Assembly: GCA_900756545.1 (NCBI GenBank)
Contig: CAAEKO010000024.1
Span: 1-14,842, forward strand
Direction: 5' to 3'
Source: Clostridia bacterium
Lineage (GTDB): Bacteria; Bacillota; Clostridia; UBA1381
Length of the DNA stretch: 14,842 bases
The translations under genes and the position numbers were made by a program. Of the stretch, positions 1 through 7,605 are shown in pieces. The notes below the pieces were generated by a model. It ran no database searches. It was not told where the DNA came from and saw nothing but the letters and a program-made list of their open reading frames with translations. Numbering within the stretch: the first letter of the stretch is position 1; every line of letters starts with the position of its first letter.

Positions 1-2
1 GC

Positions 3-2006
3 AGCACAGCGGAAGATACCGGCAGCATTGAAGCGCTGCCGATGGAATATGCTTTCTATGGTCATCCCGACCTGCGTACACCGTCGTTCCATGCACAATA
101 TGCAAACGGCAGTACCATTACTGCGCCGGAATATATCGGATACCGTATTTATGCCGGTAAAAAGCCGTTGAAGGGGCTGCCGGCTACATATGTAGAGTCC
201 GACAGCGAAGCGGACACGCTGGAGATGGATTTCAAAGACCCGCTGACCGGGCTTGTGCTTACCCTGCAATACTCGGTATTCACAAATTATGATGCAATTA
301 CCCGGAGTGTTTATATTCAAAATACAGGTAAAGATATTATTAATATAAAGTCTGTTATGAGCGCAAATGTAGATTTTTACGGTAAGAACTACACCCTGAC
401 CCATCTGGACGGCTCCTGGGCTCGTGAACGCCATATCCATAGCCAGCCGGTGACCAACGGCTTTCAGGGGATCGACAGTAAACGCGGCGCAAGCTCACAT
501 GTTCATAACCCGTTTATCGCCCTATCCGAAGTATCCGCCGGCGAAAACTATGGCGATGTATACGGCTTCAATTTTGTGTACAGCGGCAACTTTATTGCGG
601 AAGCCTATGTAGATCAATCGGATATCACCCGCGTGATGATGGGGCTAAATCCCTTCGATTTTAATTGGAAACTGGAGTCCGGAGAGGACTTCCAGGCGCC
701 GGAGGTGGTCATGGTTTATTCCAGCGAAGGCTTTGGGCAAATGTCCCGGATATTCCACCGCCTGTACCGGAAACGCCTGTGCCGCGGAAAGTTCCGTGAC
801 GCAGAGCGGCCTGTGCTGATAAACAATTGGGAAGCCACCTATTTTAACTTTAACGAGGAAAAAATCGTAAATATCGCCAAGACCGCAAAATCTGTGGGCG
901 TTGATCTCATGGTTCTGGATGATGGCTGGTTCGGCAAGCGTGATACGGACAACTGCTCCCTGGGCGACTGGGTTGCGGACAAGAAAAAGCTGCCTAACGG
1001 TATTCCTGGCCTTGCAAAAAAGATTCAGTCGCTTGGCATGCAATTCGGCCTGTGGTTTGAGCCGGAAATGGTATCTCCTGACAGCGATCTTTTCCGTGCG
1101 CATCCTGACTGGTGCCTGCACGTGGACGGCCGCCGCATGAGCCTTGGCCGTAAACAGCTAATTCTGGATTTTTCCCGCGCGGATGTGTGCGATTATATCA
1201 TTAATGCCTTGTCAGATGTATTGTCCGGCGCGCCGATCAATTATGTCAAATGGGATATGAATCGGAACATGTCTGAAATCGGCTCTGTTTTGCTCCCGGC
1301 GGATCGCCAGCGTGAAACTGCGCACCGATATATGCTGGGCCTTTACCGGGTAATGGAGACCCTGACCAGCCGTTTCCCGGATGTCTTATTCGAAGGCTGC
1401 AGCGGCGGCGGCGGACGTTTTGACGCAGGTATGCTTTACTATATGCCGCAGATTTGGACCAGTGATGATTCCGACGCCATTGAGCGTCTGTTCATTCAGT
1501 ACGGCACTAGTATGGTTTATCCATCTGGAACCATGGGCGCCCATGTGTCCGCCGTACCAAACCATCAGGTTCACCGGGTAACACCTATCGGTACCCGCGG
1601 CAATGTTGCTATGGCAGGGCAATTCGGTTATGAATTGGATTTGGGCTTATTGTCCAAGGCTGAACGAACAGAGGTAGCAGAACAAATTAAGACCTACAAA
1701 TCCATCCGCAATGTCATCCATAACGGCGATCTGTATCGTCTGCGTTCCCCGTTTGAATGCAATCACATGGCGTTGGAATTTGTTTCAGAGGATAAAAACA
1801 CTGCTATTTTCTGTTATTATTCAATTCTCGGCAAGCCAAATTCGGTTGTGGATAGGATTCGTCTTGAAGGGCTTGATCCAGACGGCGTCTACGTCCTGCA
1901 AGAAAATGGCGCCGAATTCGGCGGCGACCGTCTAATGAACCTTGGTTTAAATATGAAGGATAAGGAAGACTTTGCGAGCAAAGTCTACGTTTTCCATAAA
2001 AAATAA
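3..2006 (+). CDS. Alpha-galactosidase, glycoside hydrolase family 36 (5' end outside window)
   Basis: Hydrolyses terminal alpha-1,6-linked galactose from melibiose, raffinose-type sugars and galactomannan side chains. The frame is open to the left edge, so the ATG at position 42 is probably internal. Residue numbers below count from that ATG. An N-terminal beta-sandwich is followed by a TIM barrel with VLDDGWFG (about 291-298), GLWFEPEMVSP, the nucleophile motif KWDMNRN (Asp405) and the acid/base motif WTSDDSDA (probably Asp475). The 70-residue distance between the two acids equals that of the characterised Geobacillus enzymes (478 and 548, from memory). By that comparison about 60 residues are missing beyond the window edge. 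The C-terminal beta domain is complete. No signal peptide can be judged. A hydrolase gene starts 14 nt after the stop, suggesting co-transcription. Family and catalytic residues are very secure. Confidence 0.96.
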   Translation, partial: STAEDTGSIEALPMEYAFYGHPDLRTPSFHAQYANGSTITAPEYIGYRIYAGKKPLKGLPATYVESDSEADTLEMDFKDPLTGLVLTLQYSVFTNYDAITRSVYIQNTGKDIINIKSVMSANVDFYGKNYTLTHLDGSWARERHIHSQPVTNGFQGIDSKRGASSHVHNPFIALSEVSAGENYGDVYGFNFVYSGNFIAEAYVDQSDITRVMMGLNPFDFNWKLESGEDFQAPEVVMVYSSEGFGQMSRIFHRLYRKRLCRGKFRDAERPVLINNWEATYFNFNEEKIVNIAKTAKSVGVDLMVLDDGWFGKRDTDNCSLGDWVADKKKLPNGIPGLAKKIQSLGMQFGLWFEPEMVSPDSDLFRAHPDWCLHVDGRRMSLGRKQLILDFSRADVCDYIINALSDVLSGAPINYVKWDMNRNMSEIGSVLLPADRQRETAHRYMLGLYRVMETLTSRFPDVLFEGCSGGGGRFDAGMLYYMPQIWTSDDSDAIERLFIQYGTSMVYPSGTMGAHVSAVPNHQVHRVTPIGTRGNVAMAGQFGYELDLGLLSKAERTEVAEQIKTYKSIRNVIHNGDLYRLRSPFECNHMALEFVSEDKNTAIFCYYSILGKPNSVVDRIRLEGLDPDGVYVLQENGAEFGGDRLMNLGLNMKDKEDFASKVYVFHKK

Positions 2007-2020
2007 AGAGGGGATATATT

Positions 2021-2743
2021 ATGAATATTTTATCAATCGGCAACAGCTTTTCTCATGATGCTCAACGTTATCTGCATCAGATCGCTCGCGCCGGAGGGCA
2101 CGATGTACTTTGTATGAACCTGTATATTGGCGGCTGCTCCTTAGAACGGCATTCTGAAAACATCCGGACAAACGCCCGGGCATACAGTCTGGAATTGAAT
2201 GGATTTGACTCGGGCATTTCAGTCTCCATCCAAGAGGCTCTGCAAAGCAGGCAGTGGGATGTTGTAACACTTCAGCAGGTCAGCCATATGAGTATTGATT
2301 ACGCTACCTTTCAGCCATATTTGTCGGAACTTTCAGACTATGTGCATAAATTCGCGCCGGATGCGGAGCAGGTATTACAGGAAACCTGGGCCTATGAGAG
2401 CGGCAGCCAGCGGCTCACAGAAGAATTAGGTTATACCGCCTGGGAAGACATGTACGCAGATGTGGAAAAAGCCTATAAGCACGCTGCTGCAGATTTAGGC
2501 GGCCTCCGGATCATTCCTTCTGGGAAAGCCTTATATGAAGCTTTGCAAAATGGCCTTCCCTCCGTACATCGGGATACATTTCACGCCAAGCTTGGTGTGG
2601 GCCGCTATATCCTTGGGCTCACTTGGTATAAGACCCTTTGCGGCGGTGATGTAATGGCAAATTCATTCTGTGATTTCGATGAACCGGTATCTCCGGAGGA
2701 AATCGCAATCGCGAAAAAAAGCGCCGATTCTGCAAAAATATAG
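2021..2743 (+). CDS. SGNH-fold hydrolase, DUF4886-like
   Basis: A 240-residue cytoplasmic-looking protein with no signal peptide. The N-terminus ILSIGNSFSHDA carries the SGNH block I, with Ser9 of GNS as expected nucleophile. The C-terminal DTFHAKLGVGRY region (Asp185, His188) matches the DxxH catalytic dyad followed by the GRY segment typical of DUF4886 proteins. Family members are predicted esterases or acyl hydrolases. The substrate cannot be read from sequence, but placement directly behind an alpha-galactosidase suggests removal of acetyl or other acyl groups from imported oligosaccharides (inference). The start is supported by GAGGGG about 8 nt before the ATG. The gap to the upstream gene is 14 nt. 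It ends about 110 nt before a strong hairpin shared with the convergent operon. Confidence 0.82.
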   Translation: MNILSIGNSFSHDAQRYLHQIARAGGHDVLCMNLYIGGCSLERHSENIRTNARAYSLELNGFDSGISVSIQEALQSRQWDVVTLQQVSHMSIDYATFQPYLSELSDYVHKFAPDAEQVLQETWAYESGSQRLTEELGYTAWEDMYADVEKAYKHAAADLGGLRIIPSGKALYEALQNGLPSVHRDTFHAKLGVGRYILGLTWYKTLCGGDVMANSFCDFDEPVSPEEIAIAKKSADSAKI

Positions 2744-2753
2744 CGTAGAACAA

Positions 2754-2770
2754 AAGCGGTTCCGCCGCTT
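2754..2770 (+). terminator. Weak hairpin after the SGNH hydrolase gene
   Basis: Arms AAGCGG and CCGCTT with a 5-nt loop lie 10 nt after the stop codon. Only GTCTTT follows rather than a full T run, so it is at best a weak terminator. The longer hairpin at 2851-2898 is the better candidate for ending this transcript. Confidence 0.3.
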
Positions 2771-2850
2771 GTCTTTGGATGAAGGCGCATGAATGCTTAG
2801 AACGCATATGTGCCCAATCACTTTTACTACATAGAAACTGCATGATTTTT

Positions 2851-2898
2851 GATAAAGAAAGAAACGCACTTTATATTAGGTGCGTTTCTTTCTTTATC
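2851..2898. terminator. Bidirectional terminator between convergent operons
   Basis: A perfect 19-bp inverted repeat (2851-2869 and 2880-2898) with a 10-nt loop. The arm that is 3' in either direction reads GTGCGTTTCTTTCTTTATC, T-rich in both orientations, so it can terminate the + strand galactosidase/hydrolase transcript and the - strand prmC operon. On the - strand the 5' arm lies inside the end of prmC and encodes its last residues. Confidence 0.75.
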
Positions 2899-3725
2899 CC
2901 GCTGACTACCCGTGGAATACCGCAAAGATCATTGATAATCTGAATATTCGTAAAATCTGAAGACAAAAGTGCGGCTACCTTTTCTGCCTGGGTATGTCCA
3001 ACCTCAAAAGCTAACATTCCATCACCATTGAGATATTTTGGTGCGATCCGAGTGATCTGCCGGTAAAAGTCCAGTCCATCCACGCCGCCGTCTAGAGCGC
3101 CATAAGGCTCAAAATTTCGTACATTCTGATCCAAGGTGGGAATCACATCAGTTTCTATGTAAGGCGGATTAGAAACGATTACATCATATTTCCCATAAAG
3201 CGTTGGCTGCATAATGTCGCACTTATCAAATGCCACTCGCTCCGCAAGCGCAAGCTTCTCCGCATTCCGTCGAGCCACCGCCAGCGCTCTCTGGCTGATA
3301 TCCACCCCCCGCACATACGCCCGCTTATTATAGTGCGCCAGGCTCAAGGCAATACATCCCGAGCCAGTCCCAATGTCCAAAGCCAAAAAACCCTGATTCA
3401 GCTTTTCCGCCAAAACATGTTCTACCAGAATTTCCGTATCCGCTCTTGGAATCAGCACATCCGGCGTCACAATAAGTTCCAGTGACATAAACTCCTGCGA
3501 ACCCAACAAATACTGAAGCGGCTCATGACCAAGCCGCTTTCTAACAATTTCCCGTACCGTCTTTATTTTTTCATCTTCCGCCTTTTCCCCGCCTTGTAAA
3601 ACAAGGCCGATCGGAGACATCTCCAACACCGTCCGCAGAATCCAGTGCGCCTCAAACACCGCATTGTCACAGCCGCCTTGTTTCAAAGCCGCTGTAGCCT
3701 CCCGCAGAAGATCCCGGATCACCAT
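2871..3725 (-). CDS. prmC: Release factor glutamine N5-methyltransferase PrmC
   Basis: Transfers a methyl group from S-adenosylmethionine to the Gln of the GGQ motif in class I peptide-chain release factors, needed for efficient termination. At 284 residues it has the normal family length. The N-terminal helical domain carries PLQYLLGSQEF (69-79) and IPRADTE (92-98), both diagnostic. The Rossmann domain has the SAM motif DIGTGSG (117-123) and the catalytic NPPY (186-189). It is the last gene of a five-gene operon. Its ATG overlaps the end of the upstream yqhQ by 7 nt, which suggests translational coupling. The usual partner prfA is not next to it here. The final codons form one arm of the terminator hairpin. 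Confidence 0.96.
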   Translation of the reverse strand: MVIRDLLREATAALKQGGCDNAVFEAHWILRTVLEMSPIGLVLQGGEKAEDEKIKTVREIVRKRLGHEPLQYLLGSQEFMSLELIVTPDVLIPRADTEILVEHVLAEKLNQGFLALDIGTGSGCIALSLAHYNKRAYVRGVDISQRALAVARRNAEKLALAERVAFDKCDIMQPTLYGKYDVIVSNPPYIETDVIPTLDQNVRNFEPYGALDGGVDGLDFYRQITRIAPKYLNGDGMLAFEVGHTQAEKVAALLSSDFTNIQIINDLCGIPRVVSGIKKETHLI

Positions 3726-4678
3726 TTGTCGTCCTCCTTATTTTCCGGAATAACAGCTTTCATAGACGCGATGGCAACCTCAATCTGGGAGTCATCCGGC
3801 TCCCGGGTCGTCAAGCGCTGAAGCCAAAGCCCCGGTTTCGTAAGCCAGCCCACACACTTATTTTTGCTTCGGCCCGCCATCTTAATGATTTCGTAGGATA
3901 CACCGGCTACCACGGGCAAAAGCGCCAGCCGCAGGAGCATCCGCACAATCACCCCTGTTCTAGGCAGAAGCGAGAATAGGATAATGCTGACGATCATGAC
4001 AAACAATAAAAAGCTGGTGCCGCACCGCGGATGAAACCGGGTATATTTCCGGATATTCTCCACAGTAAGCTCTTCACCGCCTTCATAGCAGGCAATGGTT
4101 TTGTGTTCCGCGCCGTGATATTCAAACACTCGCTGGATATCCTTCATTTTGGAAACTAACGCTAAGTAAATTAAAAAAATTGCCATCCGAAGTATACCCT
4201 CTACAATACTGGTAAAAGCTTGTGTTCTGGAAAATCCAATTCCGCTGAACAGCGCCTCCACTCCCCGGGTAACTAACGTAGGCAGCAAGATAAAAAGCCC
4301 CACGCTCATAACAAGAGAAATGGCAATAGAAACATAAATCACAACATCTTTGATCTTATCGCCGAATTTTTCCTCCAGCCATTTGTCAAATTTACTTTCC
4401 TCTTCGCCGTCTTCTCCTTCTATATCTACGAAATCAGCCGAAAACATCAGCGCCTTCATACCGATAACCAGACTATCAATAAAATTCACGCATCCGCGGA
4501 CGATAGGCAGTTTAAAAAAATGGCTGCGTTTTTTCGTCCCATTTTCGTTGACCTCACAGGCAATCTCATTGTCCGGCTTACGCACCGCCATAGCCATCTT
4601 ATAAGGCCCGCGCATCATAACGCCTTCTATGATTGCCTGCCCGCCGATCGACGTGATATGTTGTTGTCTTTCACTCAT
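3719..4678 (-). CDS. yqhQ: DUF1385 family membrane protein (YqhQ-like)
   Basis: A 319-residue polytopic protein of the DUF1385 family, typified by Bacillus subtilis YqhQ; the biochemical role is unknown. Conserved family features are GGQAIIEGVMMRGP (12-25), YHGAEHKT (187-194) and RFHPRCGTS (214-222). The His/Glu/Cys content has led to suggestions of metal binding. Four hydrophobic segments are visible near 112-135, 162-178, 222-240 and 247-266, plus an acidic stretch (GEDGEEES) near 88-95. The start overlaps the stop of the upstream membrane-protein gene as ATGA, and its end overlaps prmC. Adjacency of DUF1385 and prmC is common in Clostridia. Family assignment is firm, function unknown. Confidence 0.92.
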   Translation of the reverse strand: MSERQQHITSIGGQAIIEGVMMRGPYKMAMAVRKPDNEIACEVNENGTKKRSHFFKLPIVRGCVNFIDSLVIGMKALMFSADFVDIEGEDGEEESKFDKWLEEKFGDKIKDVVIYVSIAISLVMSVGLFILLPTLVTRGVEALFSGIGFSRTQAFTSIVEGILRMAIFLIYLALVSKMKDIQRVFEYHGAEHKTIACYEGGEELTVENIRKYTRFHPRCGTSFLLFVMIVSIILFSLLPRTGVIVRMLLRLALLPVVAGVSYEIIKMAGRSKNKCVGWLTKPGLWLQRLTTREPDDSQIEVAIASMKAVIPENKEDDKW

Positions 4679-5193
4679 TTTTTATCCCCATTTCTTATCA
4701 TTTTGGAAATCCGTTCCCGGTAAAACTGGATGAACAGGCTCAGTGCGAAATCAAAAACCGCCAGCAAAGCCGTCCCCGCCGCTGTCATTAACAGCGGTGC
4801 AAAAGGCAGAATAGCATCCCGCATTAAGAATAGCATCCCCGCAGCAGACGCCGCAGACGCCACCAAAAATAAAACAATTTTTATTATCCATTCCTTCGCC
4901 ATATGCCTAAGCCTCTCAATCCAAAGCTTCACCACCGGATAATAGCCCAAAAATAATATATACGGCAAAACCAGCAGCTTATCCGGCACAGCAATCAACG
5001 CTACTGCACTTGCCGCCACATAGCCTGCCAAGGCATATTTCCAACCGCATTCGACACAGGTTATCGCGGTCAGACAGGATGCCACACAGAATAAGGCCAT
5101 CCGGCCTGTGGGCAATATTCCAGCGCCATAAATAAACAGTACTGCAAGCGCAGCAAAGATACCGCAGAATACAACCTTCTTCGTCTTCCTCAT
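4675..5193 (-). CDS. Small polytopic membrane protein, unrecognised
   Basis: A 172-residue protein that I cannot place confidently in a named family. It is almost wholly hydrophobic, with about five membrane segments (roughly 8-27, 30-60, 65-90, 102-125 and 130-155), a basic N-terminus (MRKTKK) and a basic C-terminal tail. The overall look recalls small substrate-binding (S-component-like) membrane proteins or accessory proteins of Clostridia, which is only an impression. AGGAG 8 nt upstream supports the ATG. It starts 11 nt after the J-domain gene ends and overlaps yqhQ by 4 nt (ATGA), so it is tightly embedded in the operon. Confidence 0.8.
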   Translation of the reverse strand: MRKTKKVVFCGIFAALAVLFIYGAGILPTGRMALFCVASCLTAITCVECGWKYALAGYVAASAVALIAVPDKLLVLPYILFLGYYPVVKLWIERLRHMAKEWIIKIVLFLVASAASAAGMLFLMRDAILPFAPLLMTAAGTALLAVFDFALSLFIQFYRERISKMIRNGDKK

Positions 5194-5204
5194 CTACTTC
5201 ACTC

Positions 5205-5816
5205 CTAACAGCAGGGAATTAAATCCCCGCCCATGCATTCACAGCAGCAGTCTGCACAAATCATGGAGGAACAGCAGTCGCAGGTACTCATCCCGCCAGC
5301 AGGCCGAACATTCCGGTATTGCCCATTCTGGGCCTGGAAGCTGTTCAGCGTTGCCCTGTATTCTATGTTATTAGGATCCATATTCACAGCTGTTTGAATA
5401 AATCCGCGGCCTTTATCATACCAGCCCCGATTTATATAAACCACACCCATCAGATAGTACCATTCCGCCGTTTTAGACAGCCCATTAAGCATCTGTTCCG
5501 CCTCCTGAAACCGTCGCTGCTGAATAAGCATACGTACACTCTGAAAGCTGGCCGTATAACTCCCGCCGCTGTAACCTCCGCTGCCTTGTGAATATCCGCC
5601 GCCGGAAGAATATCCGCCCTGATTGGAGGAAGTCTTATTATTTGTCAGCATATCATACGCCTTATTGATCTCTTTTAGTTTTTCGCTGGCCAGGTCTGCC
5701 AATGGGTTATTGACATACTTATCGGGATGATATTTTTTCACCAGCTCCCGGTATGCCCTTTTAATCGTCTCCTCATCAGCGCCCTCCGGCACACCAAGGA
5801 CCTCATACGGATTCAT
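5205..5816 (-). CDS. J-domain protein with TPR-like region and Cys-rich C-terminus
   Basis: A 203-residue Hsp70 co-chaperone-like protein, not canonical DnaJ. Residues 1-58 form a J domain with the essential HPD triad at 30-32. A flexible Gly/Ser/Tyr-rich linker (about 60-90) follows. A helical repeat resembling TPR (about 93-160, with YYLMGVVYINRGWYDKG and AVNMDPNN) comes next. The last 27 residues (177-203) contain ten cysteines, several in CC or CCC runs, suggesting metal binding or a redox-sensitive tail. The CxxCxGxG zinc domain and C-terminal substrate domains of true DnaJ are absent. The gene overlaps the upstream DUF5685 gene by 14 nt. A J domain presumably recruits DnaK; the client is unknown. 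Confidence 0.9.
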   Translation of the reverse strand: MNPYEVLGVPEGADEETIKRAYRELVKKYHPDKYVNNPLADLASEKLKEINKAYDMLTNNKTSSNQGGYSSGGGYSQGSGGYSGGSYTASFQSVRMLIQQRRFQEAEQMLNGLSKTAEWYYLMGVVYINRGWYDKGRGFIQTAVNMDPNNIEYRATLNSFQAQNGQYRNVRPAGGMSTCDCCSSMICADCCCECMGGDLIPCC

Positions 5817-6666
5817 CAGTTTCCTCCTTGTTATATTTGCTCAAAATTGCGTCCTGCTTCATCTTTAATCCTAGGTACAGTATATTCCGCAAAATCTCAT
5901 CGTTTTTATAAACTTTCAGTAATTCATAGCTGGCGGCAATGTTGTGCAGGGTATATGTCATCGTCACTTCAAGCTCTCGCGATAATGTTGTTCTATCCGT
6001 ATAACCCCTGGCGATCAATGGGTTGTAGCTATGATGCTTTTCATCTTCTTCTAAATCAGCAAAGGCGTCAATAATATAAATCCAACGGCCAGTGTTGTAG
6101 CCCAGCCAGGCAAGAACACGCCGTTCCGCATCAACGCTGATAAAATCCGGTGTAAATAGAACTGACAGGATTTGTGCAAAGCAATCCGCCGCCGCGTCCA
6201 ATTCTTTCGAATTATGCTTTTCCAAAACAGAAAGCTCGTTCAGTAATACCCGAATCTTTTCATATTCCGCCCTGTTACGCTTTTTCGCCCGGCGGACCGC
6301 ACGCCTGTACAGAAGCATCATTCCTAATGCTTTCAGGCTCTTTTCATCCTGCCAGTCATCATAAAATTTCAGGTAAGCCAGCAATACACTCATATCCGCT
6401 GCATAATCTACAGCCCTATCGTTGATTACGTTCTTCCGCTTTACTAAAGGATGTGCAGCGCATGGTTTCGCTTCTGTTTTTATTTCCGTGTTTTCTACTG
6501 CTGACAGCAAAATAGCTAAAAAAGTCATATCATAACTCAGCCCCAGCCTCGCTGTCTGGGAACATAATTTGCCGATCGCTTTGCATAGCCCACAGTAATA
6601 TGCCTGGAACTGATTATATTCACAGACCTTAAGTTCATCCTTGTAAACATTGACGTATCCAAACAT
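5803..6666 (-). CDS. DUF5685 family protein
   Basis: A 287-residue predominantly helical cytoplasmic protein of unknown function, assigned to DUF5685 by its N-terminus MFGYVNVYKDELKV and the CxxC motif YCGLCKAIG (Cys25, Cys28; also Cys15). The start at 6666 is chosen because GGGAG lies 7 nt upstream and because family members begin MFGYV. A longer reading to a TTG at 6723 would place that start codon inside the -35 box. It is the first gene of the five-gene operon and overlaps the J-domain gene by 14 nt. This pairing recurs in Clostridia as I recall, hinting at a shared chaperone-related role. Cysteines in both proteins may reflect metal or redox chemistry (inference). Confidence 0.85.
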   Translation of the reverse strand: MFGYVNVYKDELKVCEYNQFQAYYCGLCKAIGKLCSQTARLGLSYDMTFLAILLSAVENTEIKTEAKPCAAHPLVKRKNVINDRAVDYAADMSVLLAYLKFYDDWQDEKSLKALGMMLLYRRAVRRAKKRNRAEYEKIRVLLNELSVLEKHNSKELDAAADCFAQILSVLFTPDFISVDAERRVLAWLGYNTGRWIYIIDAFADLEEDEKHHSYNPLIARGYTDRTTLSRELEVTMTYTLHNIAASYELLKVYKNDEILRNILYLGLKMKQDAILSKYNKEETDESV

Positions 6667-6694
6667 AACATTCTCCCTTTTATCATTCCTTTTA

Positions 6695-6723
6695 AGTATA
6701 CCCCTAAATTGTCTTTTTTTCAA
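6695..6723 (-). promoter_or_regulatory. Vegetative (sigma-A type) promoter of the DUF5685-prmC operon
   Basis: On the - strand, TTGAAA (6718-6723) is separated by exactly 17 nt from TATACT (6695-6700). The predicted start point is near 6688, about 20 nt before the DUF5685 ATG. It is the only clear promoter for the operon in this divergent spacer. Confidence 0.75.
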
Positions 6724-6769
6724 GAATATCCTTATATTTAGATGAAAATTTATTTTTTGTTCATAATTT

Positions 6770-6798
6770 GCATATTTTTTTCCCGCCGGCAGAAACTA
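6770..6798 (+). promoter_or_regulatory. Possible sigma-G-type forespore promoter of spoVAC
   Basis: GCATA (6770-6774) and GAAACTA (6792-6798), spaced 17 nt, resemble the sigma-G pattern of a GNATA-like -35 and a CATNNTA-like -10. No good sigma-A promoter is seen here, and the spoVA operon is under sigma-G in Bacillus. The -10 match is imperfect, so this is tentative. Confidence 0.35.
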
Positions 6799-6839
6799 AG
6801 TACAGCGTTGTTTTAATTTAGTTGTAAAGGAGCATTTTT

Positions 6840-7286
6840 ATGGCGAAAAAACTTTCTCCGGAAGAGTATCAGAAAATTGTCCAGCGCAAAGCGCCATCCT
6901 CCAAGATTTGGACGGACTGCTTAAAAGCTTTTTTGATTGGCGGACTAATCTGCACTGTGGGGCAGTTCTTTTCCAATCTTTACAAAAATATTGGCCTGTC
7001 GGATGAATTGGCTGCGACAGCCACCTCGATCACGATGATTTTTCTGGGCGTCCTTTTAACAGGGCTGGACATATACCCCAAAATCGCCAAGCATGCCGGC
7101 GCCGGAACTATTGTTCCAATCACTGGATTTGCTAACTCCGTCTCCGCACCTGCAATCGAGGCAAAAACGGAGGGATTCGTACTCGGCGTCGGAGCAAAGC
7201 TGTTTTCTATTGCCGGTCCGGTCATCGTATACGGAACGATAGCCTCAGTATTCGCGGGCTTAATTTTCTTATTTACCGGCTTATAA
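6840..7286 (+). CDS. spoVAC: Stage V sporulation protein AC (SpoVAC)
   Basis: A 148-residue membrane protein of the SpoVA channel, which in Bacillus moves dipicolinic acid into the forespore and releases it at germination. SpoVAC has been described as a mechanosensitive channel component. Recognisable parts are a polar N-terminus, a membrane segment FLIGGLICTVGQFF (about 31-44), the conserved stretch ITGFANSVSAPAIEAKTEG (about 98-116) and two C-terminal membrane segments. AAAGGAG 7 nt upstream fixes the start. Unlike the usual spoVAC-spoVAD-spoVAE order, it stands alone: a terminator follows within 35 nt, then a tRNA unit. The length is normal and no damage is visible. Confidence 0.93.
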   Translation: MAKKLSPEEYQKIVQRKAPSSKIWTDCLKAFLIGGLICTVGQFFSNLYKNIGLSDELAATATSITMIFLGVLLTGLDIYPKIAKHAGAGTIVPITGFANSVSAPAIEAKTEGFVLGVGAKLFSIAGPVIVYGTIASVFAGLIFLFTGL

Positions 7287-7295
7287 TTACGGTGC

Positions 7296-7324
7296 AAGAG
7301 CAAGGATAATGCCTTGCTCTTTTC
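7296..7324 (+). terminator. Rho-independent terminator of spoVAC
   Basis: A perfect 10-bp stem (AAGAGCAAGG at 7296-7305, CCTTGCTCTT at 7312-7321) with a 6-nt loop runs straight into T residues. It lies 10 nt after the spoVAC stop, so the gene is transcribed alone. Confidence 0.88.
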
Positions 7325-7374
7325 AGTGTTTTCATAATAGATACTCTTTTTATCGCTTAAATTTAAAAAAAGTC

Positions 7375-7403
7375 TTGACAATTATAAAAAAGTATGTTAT
7401 CCT
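7375..7403 (+). promoter_or_regulatory. Promoter of tRNA-Leu
   Basis: A consensus TTGACA (7375-7380), a 17-nt AT-rich spacer and TATCCT (7398-7403). The predicted start near 7410 gives a short leader before the tRNA at 7448. Confidence 0.75.
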
Positions 7404-7447
7404 ATATAAGTCGTTCGGAGGAAATGCTTGACATTATTTTTAAATAT

Positions 7448-7534
7448 GCGGATATGGCGGAATTGGCAGACGCGCTAGATTCAGGTTCTAGTGATAGCAA
7501 TATCGTGGAGGTTCAAGTCCTCTTATCCGCACCA
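7448..7534 (+). tRNA. tRNA-Leu, anticodon CAG
   Basis: An 87-nt class II tRNA. The acceptor arms GCGGATA and TATCCGC pair perfectly. The anticodon stem CTAGA/TCTAG encloses the loop TTCAGGT, with anticodon CAG at 7482-7484. A long variable arm and a T loop TTCAAGT are present. CCA is encoded (7532-7534). It decodes CUG. The gene is intact, with its own promoter and terminator. A serine recombinase gene starts about 70 nt further on, so the tRNA marks the chromosomal side of a mobile-element junction without being disrupted. Confidence 0.97.
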
Positions 7535-7536
7535 TT

Positions 7537-7586
7537 ACGAGTGTTCTTATAGGATTTGAGATGTTCTATAAGGACACTCGTTTTTT
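7537..7586 (+). terminator. Terminator of the tRNA-Leu transcript
   Basis: A 16-bp stem with a single G-T pair (7537-7552 with 7566-7581) and a 13-nt loop, followed by six T residues. It is the last feature clearly belonging to the chromosome before the recombinase gene. Confidence 0.9.
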
Positions 7587-7605
7587 ATGCTTGAAATTCA
7601 TATAT

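Noticed and set aside
645..1622. Overlapping ORFs on both strands within the alpha-galactosidase gene
   Set aside because: They are frame shadows of a gene with intact catalytic motifs and show no family features.
6667..6723. N-terminal extension of the DUF5685 protein to a TTG at 6723
   Set aside because: The codon coincides with the -35 box of the promoter, and a good ribosome site precedes the internal ATG at 6666.
7429..7457. A second consensus TTGACA just before tRNA-Leu
   Set aside because: Its 17-nt-spaced -10 position falls inside the mature tRNA, so it cannot drive the gene. The pair at 7375-7403 is correctly placed.
7424..7552. A 42-codon ORF across the tRNA-Leu gene (contains MAELADALDSGSS)
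   Set aside because: It is the known spurious translation of a tRNA-Leu gene. The tRNA structure is complete, and the ORF ends in the terminator stem.
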